A stretch of DNA of 64,000 nt from Maridesulfovibrio ferrireducens (GCF_900101105.1 NZ_FNGA01000003.1:124001-188000); one strand, 5' to 3'; positions 39,652 through 48,978 are shown, numbered from the stretch's first letter. Program-made: numbers and translations. The notes: a model not told the origin generated them from the sequence alone.

Positions 39652-42429
39652 CTAGGGCTGGACTGTCAGCGTATATTTTTTGTTCCAGTCCAGATATTTG
39701 TTAATAAGGACTCTGACATCTGCCGCATTCATTTTTCCGGCTTTTTCAATGAGCTTGAGATCAAGGTCAGGTTCGAATCCTTTTACAATTAAGCTTGCAG
39801 ATTCTCTGCTTCGTGAAAGCAGACTTTGATGTTCCTGATAGTACTCACCGTTCAGAATATTTTTAGCTCTCTGGATTTCTTTTTCCGGTAGATCATCTTT
39901 TTGCAACATGGCGACTGTTTTTTCAAATCCCGCCATTGCCTGTTCCACTTGTTCCGGTTTGGTGCCGATGTAGAAGGCCATGAATCCGGTTTTGGGAGCC
40001 TGCCAGAGGAATGCGGTTACTGTGTAGCCGAGGCCCTGCTTATCGCGTAAATCGCGGAACAGAAGTCCGCTCTGTCCGGCAAGGGCCGCTCTGAGCAGAG
40101 ACAGTCCTGCTGTCGCTTCTTCGTCTTCCATGCCCGGGATAGGAAAGATGGCCATGAGATGCGCTTGATTCCGGTCGGGCAGGGTGAGTTCCAGTTTGTT
40201 GTCAGTTCCCCAGTCAGGGACGGGGATTTCGACAGGCTTGTCTTTGAGAACGAGTTTTGCGTCAAGTTCTTTGGCGAAATTCATGAGAGCTTCGCGGTCA
40301 TAATCTCCGCATACTGCGATGACAAATGGACGGGATGATTGCTTGGCCCAGAAATCACGGATATTTTCTTCGGTGAAGTTCTCAACGTTTGCAGGCACAC
40401 CTAGGTGGTAATATGAGTAGGTTCCGTTTTTAAACAGGAAGGGAAAGATGTTTCTGAAAGCTAAGCTTACAGGGCGATCTTCTTTGCGTTTAATGGACGA
40501 AATCTGATCTTGTTTAGCGCGGTCTATTTCTTCGGCTGCAAATCGTGGAGCAGTCAGAATTTCTTTGATGAGCGGGAACATGTCGGCAGTGAAACGGGAA
40601 GGGAACTTGGAGGTTATGGCGAAAACTTCGCGTCCGGCAGAGGCTCCTATGGAGGCGGCTCTGTCAGAAACATAATCTTCAAGTTCAGTTGCGTTCATGC
40701 TTGCGGTTCCGCGAGTCAAACTCTGGGAAACCAGCGCGGACAGCCCCTGATCTTCTACTGTTAAATCTGCATCACCGCCGGACCAGTACATGGACATTGC
40801 GGTGTATGGCAGGGTCGTATCAGGAATGAAAACCAGTTTGCTACCGTTCGCAAGTTCAATGGTGGAAGCCTCACCGGGACCGGATACGCTGCTTTCATTG
40901 GCGGTCACTTTCTTCGCAGGCCAGTTGTCAGCTACAATCTTTTCAAGATCTTGTTCTGTGGTTTTGAATCCTTCGGGCGTGAGCATGCATGATGCCAGCT
41001 TTTCAGGAACAAAGTATTCGTCATAAAGCTTTTGAAGCTGCTGACGGGTAATGTTTTTTACATCGTAAAGGTAGTTTTCTTCGGCCTGCTGTCCATTTTC
41101 AAAGAACTGAAAATAGCCGAGTTTTGAAGCGAGTCCCGAAAGGGTTTCCTTGGTCAGGAATAATGAATCTTCAAGATTCAGGGAAACACGTTCCATTTCA
41201 CGGTCGGTAAACTGATTGAAATCAATGGAAGACAATTCGATCATAAGTTCTTTCCAGAACTCTTCTACTTTGTCCGCATCAAGAGTTGCAAAGATATATA
41301 GCATGCCGGAGCGCTGAAGTGTCAGCGATGAAACGGAAATGCTGTCGACCATTCTTTTTTCATATTTAAATTTGCGGTAGAGTTTAGAAGTTTCTCCGCC
41401 GCCGAGCAGTTCACAAAGAGTCTCAAGCCCTGCAACTTTCGCTGAGCTGATACCGGGAATAGGGAAAGCCGCGCCGATATAAACTTTGTTCCACTTACCG
41501 GGAATTATCTTGATAGTCGTTTTTCCGTTTTCAGGAACACCAAATTTTACGGGAGGCACTACCGGCTGTGTAGCTTCTAAAGAACCGCAAAGTTTTTCAG
41601 CTTCAAGAGCTACCTGCTGCGGATCAATTTTACCGACAACGCTCAGCAGCATTGATTGAGGCTGATACAGCCTGTCTATGTATGCGTGGATGTCTTTGGA
41701 AGAAATTTTTTCGACAGTTTCGCGGTAGCCGATAATAGGCCACTGATAGCTGCTATCTTTCCAGACAATTGATTGCAGTGTTTTGAATATTCTGCTTCCG
41801 GGATTGTCTTCGCCTCTTTCAAGTTCGGAAAGCACAACATCGCGTTCAGATTTGAGTTCTTCGGGATCTATTTTGGCGTTGAAAGCCATATCTGTGACGA
41901 TATCCATGCCGAGCTTCCACTCATTTTCAGGCACTTCAACGTAGTAGACTGTGTAGTCGAAACTTGTCGCAGCGTTCATGTCACCGCCGACAGATTCGAT
42001 TTCAAGAGCTGTCTGTCCGGGAGCGCGTTTGTCGGTCCCTTTAAAAACCATATGCTCCAGAAGGTGACTTATACCTGCTTGATCAGGAGTTTCATATGAT
42101 GAACCGGCATGAACAAACAGACGGACATTAACCAGAGGAAATCTGGTGTCTTCTTTAATAAGAAGATTCATTCCGTTTTTGAGTTTGATAATGTGCGGAC
42201 CGTCACCTGAAGACAAGGCATCTGAAATTTCTTTTTTCAGTTCCTTGATGGCGGAATCTTCAGCAGAGGTTTTCTGTGAAACTTTCAGTTTATCGCTTTG
42301 TTCTGTTCTCTCTATCTTGCATCCGGCAGTCATTAGGAGTGCTCCGAGAAGAAGGAGAATGATGGGTAGCTTTTCAATTCTGAATCCTTTTGCGGCTGAT
42401 ACCGCCGCGTTTTTTTGATGTGGGAACAT
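39652..42429 (-). CDS. M16-family zinc protease, predicted lipoprotein
   Basis: 925 residues from ATG 42429. A signal peptide ends in LLMTAGC (Cys near 37), suggesting an outer- or inner-membrane lipoprotein facing the periplasm. The first M16 half has the inverted zinc motif HLLEH (122-126) and a downstream Glu in SERDVVLSELERG. The second half is the non-catalytic M16 repeat (about 500-900), ending with GLGYTVTAFLWQAPKTGF. It is a full-length two-module (pitrilysin/PqqL-like) protease. TTG 42453 is possible, but GGAG favours 42429. Confidence 0.87.
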   Translation of the reverse strand: MFPHQKNAAVSAAKGFRIEKLPIILLLLGALLMTAGCKIERTEQSDKLKVSQKTSAEDSAIKELKKEISDALSSGDGPHIIKLKNGMNLLIKEDTRFPLVNVRLFVHAGSSYETPDQAGISHLLEHMVFKGTDKRAPGQTALEIESVGGDMNAATSFDYTVYYVEVPENEWKLGMDIVTDMAFNAKIDPEELKSERDVVLSELERGEDNPGSRIFKTLQSIVWKDSSYQWPIIGYRETVEKISSKDIHAYIDRLYQPQSMLLSVVGKIDPQQVALEAEKLCGSLEATQPVVPPVKFGVPENGKTTIKIIPGKWNKVYIGAAFPIPGISSAKVAGLETLCELLGGGETSKLYRKFKYEKRMVDSISVSSLTLQRSGMLYIFATLDADKVEEFWKELMIELSSIDFNQFTDREMERVSLNLEDSLFLTKETLSGLASKLGYFQFFENGQQAEENYLYDVKNITRQQLQKLYDEYFVPEKLASCMLTPEGFKTTEQDLEKIVADNWPAKKVTANESSVSGPGEASTIELANGSKLVFIPDTTLPYTAMSMYWSGGDADLTVEDQGLSALVSQSLTRGTASMNATELEDYVSDRAASIGASAGREVFAITSKFPSRFTADMFPLIKEILTAPRFAAEEIDRAKQDQISSIKRKEDRPVSLAFRNIFPFLFKNGTYSYYHLGVPANVENFTEENIRDFWAKQSSRPFVIAVCGDYDREALMNFAKELDAKLVLKDKPVEIPVPDWGTDNKLELTLPDRNQAHLMAIFPIPGMEDEEATAGLSLLRAALAGQSGLLFRDLRDKQGLGYTVTAFLWQAPKTGFMAFYIGTKPEQVEQAMAGFEKTVAMLQKDDLPEKEIQRAKNILNGEYYQEHQSLLSRSRESASLIVKGFEPDLDLKLIEKAGKMNAADVRVLINKYLDWNKKYTLTVQP

Positions 42430-42453
42430 GTCTTTTAAACTCCCGTGTGTCAA

Positions 42454-42827
42454 TCCGTTTTGTAGTACAATCCAAATTTGAAATATGGGGCTAACCCAGT
42501 TTGTAGTAAATAATAAAATAGTAAGTAAGCTCGAGAGGTAGATTGGTCAACGGAAGTTTAGGCAAGGTTTAATTTTTTAATTAAATAAAATGGAAAATGC
42601 AGTGATTACTCAATGGTCAGTTGTTTTGCCTATTCAGGGGGTAAAACAAGGCTGATAAATGTGTAGTTTTACGAAAAACGTAAAAAAGAAGCTTTGCATG
42701 GAGAAAAAAAGCTAGAAACTTAATTAGTTGTCAATATTGATTGATTGACAAAACAGGTGATGAGAGACATTATCGCTCTCCCAAAATACCAGTTGCGAGG
42801 TATATTTTTTTCTTTAATTAAACGGAG
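42454..42827. promoter_or_regulatory. Intergenic region with inverted repeat upstream of frdCAB
   Basis: About 375 nt without a gene between the divergent protease and fumarate reductase operons. It holds a perfect inverted repeat TTGTCAAT-N8-ATTGACAA at 42728-42751, about 83 nt before the frdC start, which could be an operator. The sequence is otherwise AT-rich, with no clear hairpin terminator or other signal that I can support. Confidence 0.5.
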
Positions 42828-42833
42828 GTGCTG

Positions 42834-43484
42834 ATGTCTTTCGATTCTAAAGTCACGACTGCCAAGTCGGGCAAAAGTGATGCAATTTTGGATTGGCTCC
42901 AGATGTGTTCCGGTGTGGCTCTTATCATTTTTGTATTTATGCATATGAGTCTTGTTTCAAGCGTAATTATCAATACGAATATTATGGATACCATTGCGCA
43001 CACGTATGAAAAAAACTACATGGCTCAGATCGGCGGGCCGATTCTTTTTCTGCTTTTTCTCTTCCATTTTTATCTTGCTGCACGCAAAATTCCATTCAGG
43101 TTTGAAGGTCAGAAAACAATCTGGGCACATGCCAAAATGATGCACCACAGGGACACCTGGCTTTGGATTGTTCAGGTTATTTCCGCAATGCTCATTCTTG
43201 TCATGGGTTCAATTCACATGTGGGCTGTCTTAAGTGATCTTCCTATCACAGCAGCTCGTTCAGCGGCCCGGGTTCAGTCCGGACCTTGGTTGTATTTCTA
43301 TCTCGTACTTGCTCCGCTTGTTGTTCTGCATGTTGTAGCAGGGCTTTATCGTATTGCGGTTAAGTGGGGATTTATCAGAGATTATCAGCGCAGCAAACTT
43401 AACAGGTTTGCAACAGGTCTTGCAGTTGTTTTCATCTGTATAGGTCTGGCGACTCTTGTCCGTTTCATGACCCTGACTGCGTAA
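42834..43484 (+). CDS. frdC: Fumarate reductase/succinate dehydrogenase cytochrome b subunit
   Basis: 216-residue membrane anchor of the Wolinella-type (type B) quinol:fumarate reductase. Five hydrophobic helices are visible, with conserved histidines in FMHMSLVSS, LFLFHFYLAA, KMMHHRDTWLW, MGSIHMWAVL and VLHVVAGLYR that can ligate two hemes b. It exchanges electrons with menaquinone. ATG 42834 is chosen because GGAGG ends 5 nt ahead; an upstream GTG overlaps that site. It is first in frdCAB, with the next start 9 nt after its stop. Confidence 0.9.
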   Translation: MSFDSKVTTAKSGKSDAILDWLQMCSGVALIIFVFMHMSLVSSVIINTNIMDTIAHTYEKNYMAQIGGPILFLLFLFHFYLAARKIPFRFEGQKTIWAHAKMMHHRDTWLWIVQVISAMLILVMGSIHMWAVLSDLPITAARSAARVQSGPWLYFYLVLAPLVVLHVVAGLYRIAVKWGFIRDYQRSKLNRFATGLAVVFICIGLATLVRFMTLTA

Positions 43485-43493
43485 GGGGGATTG

Positions 43494-45332
43494 ATGCAGA
43501 CTATATATAAGGACGTACTGATTATCGGTGCCGGACTTGCAGGGGAACGTGCAGCTGCTGAAGCTGCGGGTGCGGGACTTTCTGCTGTCTGTTTAAGTAT
43601 TGTTCCAGCCAGACGTTCTCACTCTGCTGCGGCAATGGGTGGAATGCAGGCGGCTCTTGCCAACAGCATAATGGGCGAAGGTGACAGCACTGATGTTCAC
43701 TTTTCAGATACCGTAAAAGGTTCTGACTGGGGATGTGATCAGGAAGTTGCACGCTTATTTGCAGACACTGCTCCTATAGAAATGCGCCGCCTCTGTGATT
43801 GGGGAGTGCCGTGGAACCGTGTTGTTCCCGGTAAGTCAAAATACTTCAAGGGCGGAAAACAGTTCGACAAAGAAGAAAAAGAAGAGAAGCGCGGTCTGAT
43901 TACTGCCAGAAACTTCGGTGGTACTGCCAAATGGCGTACTTGTTATGTTTCTGACGGAACAGGTCATTCTGTTCTTTATACTATGGACAACCGCTGTGCT
44001 CAGCTTGGCGTGGAAGTTCATGATAAAGTTGAAGCAATTGCTCTGATTCAGGACGGCGAAACCTGTTACGGCGCAATTGCCCGTTCTCTGCGTACCGGTG
44101 AGCTTGTAGCTTATATTGCTAAAGCTACCATGGTTGCTTCCGGCGGTTTCGGTAAAATCTACAAAGCTTCCACAAACGCTGTCATTTGTGACGGCGGGGT
44201 GCATGGCGCTGTGCTCGATACCGGCGTTGTTCCTCTTGGAAACATGGAAGCTGTACAGTTTCATCCCACAGGGATCGTTCCTACCGATATCCTTGTAACT
44301 GAAGGATGTCGCGGTGACGGCGGAACTCTGCTTGATGTGAACGAAGAACGTTTCATGCACATTTATGAGCCTGAAAAAGCCGAACTTGCCTCCCGTGATG
44401 TTGTCGCCCGCTGGATGACTCATCACATGCGTGAAGGTAAGGGCGTTCCTTCTCCTTACGGTGAACATCTCTGGCTTGATATCCGTCACCTCGGCGAAAA
44501 GCACATCACTGGAAAACTTCGTGAAGTTTACGAAATCTGTACTTCATTCCTCGGAGTTGATCCTATTCACCAGTTGATTCCTGTTCGTCCTACACAGCAT
44601 TACAGCATGGGCGGAGTCCGTACTAATAAAGACGGAGCTGCTTACGGACTGAAAGGACTCTTTTCAGCCGGAGAATCTGCTTGCTGGGATATGCATGGGT
44701 TTAACCGTCTTGGCGGTAACTCTCTTGCGGAAACCGTAGTAGCCGGCGGAATTGTCGGTCATAAGATTGTTGAGTTTCTCGAAAACTATGAATGTTCTAT
44801 TCCGACTGCCGTTATATCAAGCACTGCCGCAAAACAGCAGCAGCGCATTGATGATATTATCAGCGGTGCGAACGGTAAAGAGAATGTCTATAGAGTTCGT
44901 GAAGCAATGCAGGACGCACTCGATAAGGGCGCGCATGTCTTCCGTACTGAAGAAGGATTGACCAAGTGCGTTGAAACACTTCAGGAAACCTTGCAGCGGG
45001 CCAGAAAAGTCGGTCTTCAGACTGATGGATATGGCGCAAGTCCTGAACTTTCAGCAGCACTTAAAATTGAAGGACAGGTTAAACTTGCCCTTTGTGTTGC
45101 CTATGGAGCATTGCAGCGTAAGGAATCTCGCGGAAGTCATAACCGCGAAGATTATCCGGCACGTAATGACCGTGACTGGCTCACCCGTACTCTTGCTTAC
45201 TGGAAGAACCCTGATGATGATCTTCCTACTCTTGAATATGAAGATGCAACTCCTAGCTACGAGATTCCTCCGGGAGATCGCGGATATGGTAAAATGCAGA
45301 TTATCAGCGCAGACAGCAAGGAGGAAAGCTAG
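43494..45332 (+). CDS. frdA: Fumarate reductase/succinate dehydrogenase flavoprotein subunit
   Basis: 612-residue FAD subunit. GAGLAGERAA is the dinucleotide fold at about 12-21; HSAAAMGG holds the His (43) expected to carry covalent FAD. AVQFHPTGIVP, the active-site stretch with EGCRGDGG, and RPTQHYSMGG are all intact. It interconverts fumarate and succinate. The length fits Epsilon- and Deltaproteobacterial type-B enzymes. AAGGGGGA lies just ahead of the ATG, and the gene is followed by frdB after 2 nt. Confidence 0.95.
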   Translation: MQTIYKDVLIIGAGLAGERAAAEAAGAGLSAVCLSIVPARRSHSAAAMGGMQAALANSIMGEGDSTDVHFSDTVKGSDWGCDQEVARLFADTAPIEMRRLCDWGVPWNRVVPGKSKYFKGGKQFDKEEKEEKRGLITARNFGGTAKWRTCYVSDGTGHSVLYTMDNRCAQLGVEVHDKVEAIALIQDGETCYGAIARSLRTGELVAYIAKATMVASGGFGKIYKASTNAVICDGGVHGAVLDTGVVPLGNMEAVQFHPTGIVPTDILVTEGCRGDGGTLLDVNEERFMHIYEPEKAELASRDVVARWMTHHMREGKGVPSPYGEHLWLDIRHLGEKHITGKLREVYEICTSFLGVDPIHQLIPVRPTQHYSMGGVRTNKDGAAYGLKGLFSAGESACWDMHGFNRLGGNSLAETVVAGGIVGHKIVEFLENYECSIPTAVISSTAAKQQQRIDDIISGANGKENVYRVREAMQDALDKGAHVFRTEEGLTKCVETLQETLQRARKVGLQTDGYGASPELSAALKIEGQVKLALCVAYGALQRKESRGSHNREDYPARNDRDWLTRTLAYWKNPDDDLPTLEYEDATPSYEIPPGDRGYGKMQIISADSKEES

Positions 45333-45334
45333 CC

Positions 45335-46072
45335 GTGGCAAGACAGCTTAAATTCAATATATTCAGATTTAATCCTCAGAATCCTGAATCCATACCTCAT
45401 ATGGAATCATACATTCTGGAAGAAACTGACAGCATGACCCTTTTTATTGCTCTGAATCGTATCCGTGAAGAACAGGATGGTTCATTGCAGTTTGATTTCT
45501 GTTGCCGTGCAGGTATTTGTGGTTCCTGTGCAATGGTTATCAACGGTAGACCGGGACTTGCTTGTCATACCAAGACTAAAGACTTTCCTCTGGAAATAAC
45601 TCTCACACCTCTTCCGGTCTTTAAGCTGGTTGGAGATTTGTCAGTTGATACCGGAACATGGTTCAGGTCTATGTATAATAAGGTTGAATCATGGATTCAT
45701 ACAGATAAAGTTTTTGACGCCAACGCAATTGAAGATCCTATGGAAAATGATGTTGCGGAAGATGTTTATGAACTTGATCGTTGTATCGAATGCGGATGTT
45801 GTGTCGCTGCTTGCGGTACCGCCCGTCTGCGTGATGACTTTATGGGGGCGGCGGCTCTCAATCGTTTAGGTCGTTTTGTTGTTGATCCCCGCGATAAGCG
45901 TACGGATAAACAATACTTTGATGTAATCGGTTCCGACGAAGGGATTTTCGGATGTATGGGGCTGCTTGCCTGTGAAGATGTCTGCCCGAAAAATCTGCCA
46001 CTTATGAATCAGCTTAGCTATCTCCGTCGTAAGATGGGGATTGTAGCAATTAAGCAGATGTTTAAAAAATAG
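45335..46072 (+). CDS. frdB: Fumarate reductase/succinate dehydrogenase iron-sulfur subunit
   Basis: 245 residues linking the flavoprotein to the membrane hemes. [2Fe-2S] ligands are Cys 57, 62, 65 and 77 (CRAGICGSC, then GLAC). The [4Fe-4S] and [3Fe-4S] sites are CIECGCCVAAC near 149-159 and CMGLLACEDVCP with CP near 206-217. It starts at GTG with AAGGAGG inside the end of frdA, so translation is coupled. A strong terminator follows. Confidence 0.95.
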   Translation: MARQLKFNIFRFNPQNPESIPHMESYILEETDSMTLFIALNRIREEQDGSLQFDFCCRAGICGSCAMVINGRPGLACHTKTKDFPLEITLTPLPVFKLVGDLSVDTGTWFRSMYNKVESWIHTDKVFDANAIEDPMENDVAEDVYELDRCIECGCCVAACGTARLRDDFMGAAALNRLGRFVVDPRDKRTDKQYFDVIGSDEGIFGCMGLLACEDVCPKNLPLMNQLSYLRRKMGIVAIKQMFKK

Positions 46073-46097
46073 AAGTAAGCGCTACAATTTGAATGAA

Positions 46098-46135
46098 AAA
46101 ACTCCCGGCAGGTTGCTCCTGTCGGGAGTTTTTTC
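46098..46135 (+). terminator. Terminator after frdCAB
   Basis: 13-bp stem AACTCCCGGCAGG / CCTGTCGGGAGTT (one wobble) followed by a T-run. Confidence 0.9.
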
Positions 46136-46252
46136 ATTTTTAAAAAAAAATAAATTTGCAAAAATCGGCTCTTGACCTGATCTGATAAGTCTATTAGGTG
46201 GTTTTCGAAATAGAAGTTTTTATAAGTAACTTTCAAGTTACGGGAGTTCATT

Positions 46253-46423
46253 ATGGAAAATCTAGCTACGGCAGATATGCAGAAAAATAAAGATGAGAGC
46301 GACGGTACCGTGTACGTTCCTTATCCCGGTGCAGACACCAAATATAAAGATAATCACCGCGACTGGCGTATTTATAATCCAGACAAATACCTTGATCCTA
46401 ACTGGTCACCGGACAAAGAATAA
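46253..46423 (+). CDS. Small hydrophilic protein (56 residues)
   Basis: Short ORF with a CGGGAG ribosome site 7 nt ahead of its ATG and a terminator-like hairpin behind. The product is acidic and Tyr/Trp/Pro-rich: a charged N-terminus, then VYVPYPGADTKYKDN, DWRIYNPDKYLDPNW and a PDKE end. There is no membrane segment and no recognised family. The isolated location between terminators and the biased aromatic/proline composition suggest a real, independently transcribed small protein. Confidence 0.6.
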   Translation: MENLATADMQKNKDESDGTVYVPYPGADTKYKDNHRDWRIYNPDKYLDPNWSPDKE

Positions 46424-46450
46424 CAGTCTATAGTTTGATTTGGATATATA

Positions 46451-46482
46451 GGCCGTGGGAGTAACCTCCTGCGGTCTTTTTT
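46451..46482 (+). terminator. Terminator after the 56-residue ORF
   Basis: Stem GGCCGTGGGAG / CTCCTGCGGTC (with G-T wobbles) followed by seven T. Confidence 0.72.
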
Positions 46483-46490
46483 ATTAATGA

Positions 46491-46946
46491 CTATTTTTGC
46501 CAGATGTAAAAATTATCTCTATGTTCTATCCAGTGCTGTAAACCGAATTTTTGTATTTTCCTGATATTGTTCTTTGGCATCTGACCGCATCGGGGTGCCA
46601 GAAAATCAAATTTATCACATCCTTCCACTTCAGGACAATCCCAGCATCCTTCGTATTCATTAGAAAAACAGCATTCCATTATTTTACACGGAACGCCGGA
46701 ACATCCGCCGCCTACTCGACAAGCCCAATTGCATTCTGTGCCGGCAAGCGCATTTAAAACCTCTTCAAATTCATCATATTTTTGGAATTGTTCACCGAAG
46801 GGGCTTTTTATTTTTGCGTATTTATCGAAGTTAATCTCTATAAGGTGCTCTTTCAGCAGAAGGGCATATACGCTGTATTTGTTTTTGTAATGAATACAAT
46901 CAGGACAGTATATCCCGCAGCAAGCAGTATTTTTTTTGGATTTCAT
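46491..46946 (-). CDS. DUF3795-type cysteine-rich protein
   Basis: 151 residues with about fifteen cysteines arranged as in DUF3795 proteins: CCGIYCPDC near the N-terminus, then CNWACRVGGGCSGVPCKIMECC, CWDCPEVEGC and ARCG. Members probably bind zinc or an iron-sulfur cluster; function is unknown. Single gene on the minus strand. Confidence 0.77.
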   Translation of the reverse strand: MKSKKNTACCGIYCPDCIHYKNKYSVYALLLKEHLIEINFDKYAKIKSPFGEQFQKYDEFEEVLNALAGTECNWACRVGGGCSGVPCKIMECCFSNEYEGCWDCPEVEGCDKFDFLAPRCGQMPKNNIRKIQKFGLQHWIEHRDNFYIWQK

Positions 46947-47059
46947 TTTATATATTGAGCCTATTTAATGACGCATATTTTGTTGAATCTGTGGTGTCTA
47001 CTTATGAACGTAATCATAAAATCGTGTTAGAGTAAAGAATGAGGCTCTTTCAGGGTAAA

Positions 47060-47716
47060 TTAAATCCAAATATCTTCATCTTCGATTAAAAGCTCAGCAG
47101 TTCCGTTTGTTTCTTCAATGATAGTCTTTGTAAATTCTTCCACCCGGTTTGATGGCATAATTAAAGTAAAAGTAATGTCCGTTCCGAAGGTTTGTTCCTC
47201 TATTTTTGCTGTAAAGCCTTCAAGCATGCGGCGCAGCATTCCTTCCTGCGCGTAACTTATTTCAAGTGTTACAATCCGCATGGGGACTTTCATTACAATT
47301 TCGAGTGATTCAAGTCCTTGTTGTACTGCTCCTGAATAAGCCCTGACCAACCCTCCTGTGCCCAGCAGGATTCCTCCGAAGTACCTTGTAACAACCGCGG
47401 CAATATCTCCGATTCCGCTGCCTTGCAGGACTTGCAGCATCGGTTTTCCGGCTGTTCCCTGCGGCTCTCCGTCATCGCTCATTCCCATGTCTCCGGTCTG
47501 CGAGGGGCCGGCGATAAAAGCGGAGCAGTGATGTCTGGCATCCGGGAATTCTTTTTTTACGGCAGCAATGAACGCTTTTGCTTCATCTTTACTTTGTACG
47601 CGGCAGATATCGCAAATAAATTTACTCTTCTTAATTATACTTTCAGTTCTTTGTGCCTCTTTAGGGACGGGGTAAGCTTTATTTTCCATAATTTGAGATA
47701 AGTCTGGTTTATTCAT
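47060..47716 (-). CDS. yigZ: YigZ/IMPACT family protein
   Basis: 218 residues. The N-terminal UPF0029 domain (about 20-135) has the signature DDGEPQGTAGKPMLQVL followed by VTRYFGGILLGTGGLVRAYSGA; the C-terminal about 70 residues form the DUF1949 ferredoxin-like domain. Relatives include eukaryotic IMPACT, a translation-stress regulator; the bacterial role is unsettled. Single gene. Confidence 0.9.
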   Translation of the reverse strand: MNKPDLSQIMENKAYPVPKEAQRTESIIKKSKFICDICRVQSKDEAKAFIAAVKKEFPDARHHCSAFIAGPSQTGDMGMSDDGEPQGTAGKPMLQVLQGSGIGDIAAVVTRYFGGILLGTGGLVRAYSGAVQQGLESLEIVMKVPMRIVTLEISYAQEGMLRRMLEGFTAKIEEQTFGTDITFTLIMPSNRVEEFTKTIIEETNGTAELLIEDEDIWI

Positions 47717-47799
47717 TAATTATAAGTGGTAAAAGCAATGTTTGTACTGATTCCCAGCTGTTACTTTAAGACAGCTTTAAATTAAAGTTCTTTTTATCC

Positions 47800-47828
47800 T
47801 TGACTTGCTAATAGTAATTGTTACTATT
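47800..47828 (+). promoter_or_regulatory. Promoter with overlapping inverted repeat upstream of the 114-residue gene
   Basis: TTGACT (47800-47805) as -35 and AT-rich ACTATTTAAT as the -10 region. A perfect inverted repeat AATAGTAA-TTG-TTACTATT (47810-47828) lies between and over them, 50 nt before the start codon. This is the geometry of a repressor operator. Confidence 0.6.
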
Positions 47829-47877
47829 TAATCAAGGTTGATGGAAAAAGAGCTAACAGTTTAATAAGGAGACGGTT

Positions 47878-48222
47878 ATGGGAAGCCTAAGAGAATACAG
47901 AAATTGGGACATTGATTGGGACATGACTCCGGAAGATGCCGTGATGTTATATTTGGAGTGGGGTAACCACCCATGGGATAGCAAGTTCCCTCCGGTAACT
48001 TCAAAGAACGATTACACAAATTATTTCACCGTTTATATGTGGGATGAAAAGCCGAGAGTACTTTTTGTCCGCAGAAATTCGGAAGAAGCCCGCGAGTTGC
48101 TTAGTATTGATCTGCCTAAGGGTATAGCAGAAAGATTCAGAAAGTCAGTGGGCGGATTAAAGGGAAATTATCCCGTAAATGAAGAAGTCAGAGAATGGAT
48201 TGAAAATCAAATGGATAATTAG
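47878..48222 (+). CDS. DVU0772-like conserved protein
   Basis: 114 residues, soluble, Trp/Glu/Asp-rich at the N-terminus (WDIDWDMTPEDAVMLYLEWGN), then YTNYFTVYMWDEKPRVLFVRR and a helical C-terminus. It resembles the DVU0772-type protein conserved in sulfate reducers; that identification is from memory and moderately sure. Function is unknown. AAGGAG lies ahead of the ATG, a promoter with a palindrome lies upstream, and a terminator follows. Confidence 0.68.
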   Translation: MGSLREYRNWDIDWDMTPEDAVMLYLEWGNHPWDSKFPPVTSKNDYTNYFTVYMWDEKPRVLFVRRNSEEARELLSIDLPKGIAERFRKSVGGLKGNYPVNEEVREWIENQMDN

Positions 48223-48250
48223 CTCCCATCTCCTTATTACCCAGCCTTAG

Positions 48251-48288
48251 AAAGGGAGGGCGGTTATGCCGCTCTCCCTTTCCTTTTG
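48251..48288 (+). terminator. Terminator after the 114-residue gene
   Basis: Interrupted stem AAAGGGAG..CGG / CCG..CTCCCTTT followed by CCTTTT. Confidence 0.68.
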
Positions 48289-48402
48289 TAAGGAGAAATG
48301 TCTTTTTTAATTATGGGTAGCCGTACTTGTTATATTTGGGTTATAATTCTTGAGGTGATTGTTATATCTCTGAAATTTACCTCTATTTAAAGGAGAAGTA
48401 TT

Positions 48403-48978
48403 ATGACCCGTGATAAAAGCCGGTATTGTTGCAGATTAGTTTTAGTTGCTGTTATGTTTTGCTTTTTATTCGTAGCAGGTTGCTCAAAAAATGAAGTTAC
48501 GATTCAAGATCCGATCTCAGTTGCGGAAGTTGAAAATGCGCAAAAGCAATGGGCGGATATGCTGATAAATGTCGGAGCGGTTCATTCCAATGGCGGAGAT
48601 TATAAAAAAGCTGCGCAAAATCTGATTAATCAACTTTATGCGTATAATTATGAAAAAGGCATAGTCTTATTTAAGCCGACCAAAGCCAAAATTCATCCAT
48701 TTCGGGTTTCAAAAGAAGGGGCTCTTTCCTATTTTATAGGGGATAATTCAGAATATCTGGAAGATAAGGGGTTTGCCTTGGCGCCTTGGGTTGATATTAA
48801 ATTTCATAATGATGAAATGTATATGCACGGTGATATGGCCATTGCCATGGGGGAATATCTTTTCACAGATACAAAAGGGAACACCGCAAAAGTTGAGTAT
48901 ACATTTGGATATATAAGGGATGAGTCCGGAGCCTTAAAGATTGTTTTACATCACTCGTCTCTTCCGTATCAGGACTGA
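48403..48978 (+). CDS. Predicted lipoprotein with NTF2/SnoaL-like domain
   Basis: 191 residues. A signal peptide ends in FLFVAGC (Cys 27), giving a lipoprotein. The rest resembles an NTF2-like alpha+beta barrel of the DUF4440/calmodulin-kinase-association type: an initial helix around AQKQWADMLINVGAVHSNGG, then ALSYFIGDN, AMGEYLFTD and a final VEYTFGYIRDESG with LHHSSLPY. Such proteins usually bind small ligands; function is unknown. AAGGAG precedes the ATG. Confidence 0.72.
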   Translation: MTRDKSRYCCRLVLVAVMFCFLFVAGCSKNEVTIQDPISVAEVENAQKQWADMLINVGAVHSNGGDYKKAAQNLINQLYAYNYEKGIVLFKPTKAKIHPFRVSKEGALSYFIGDNSEYLEDKGFALAPWVDIKFHNDEMYMHGDMAIAMGEYLFTDTKGNTAKVEYTFGYIRDESGALKIVLHHSSLPYQD

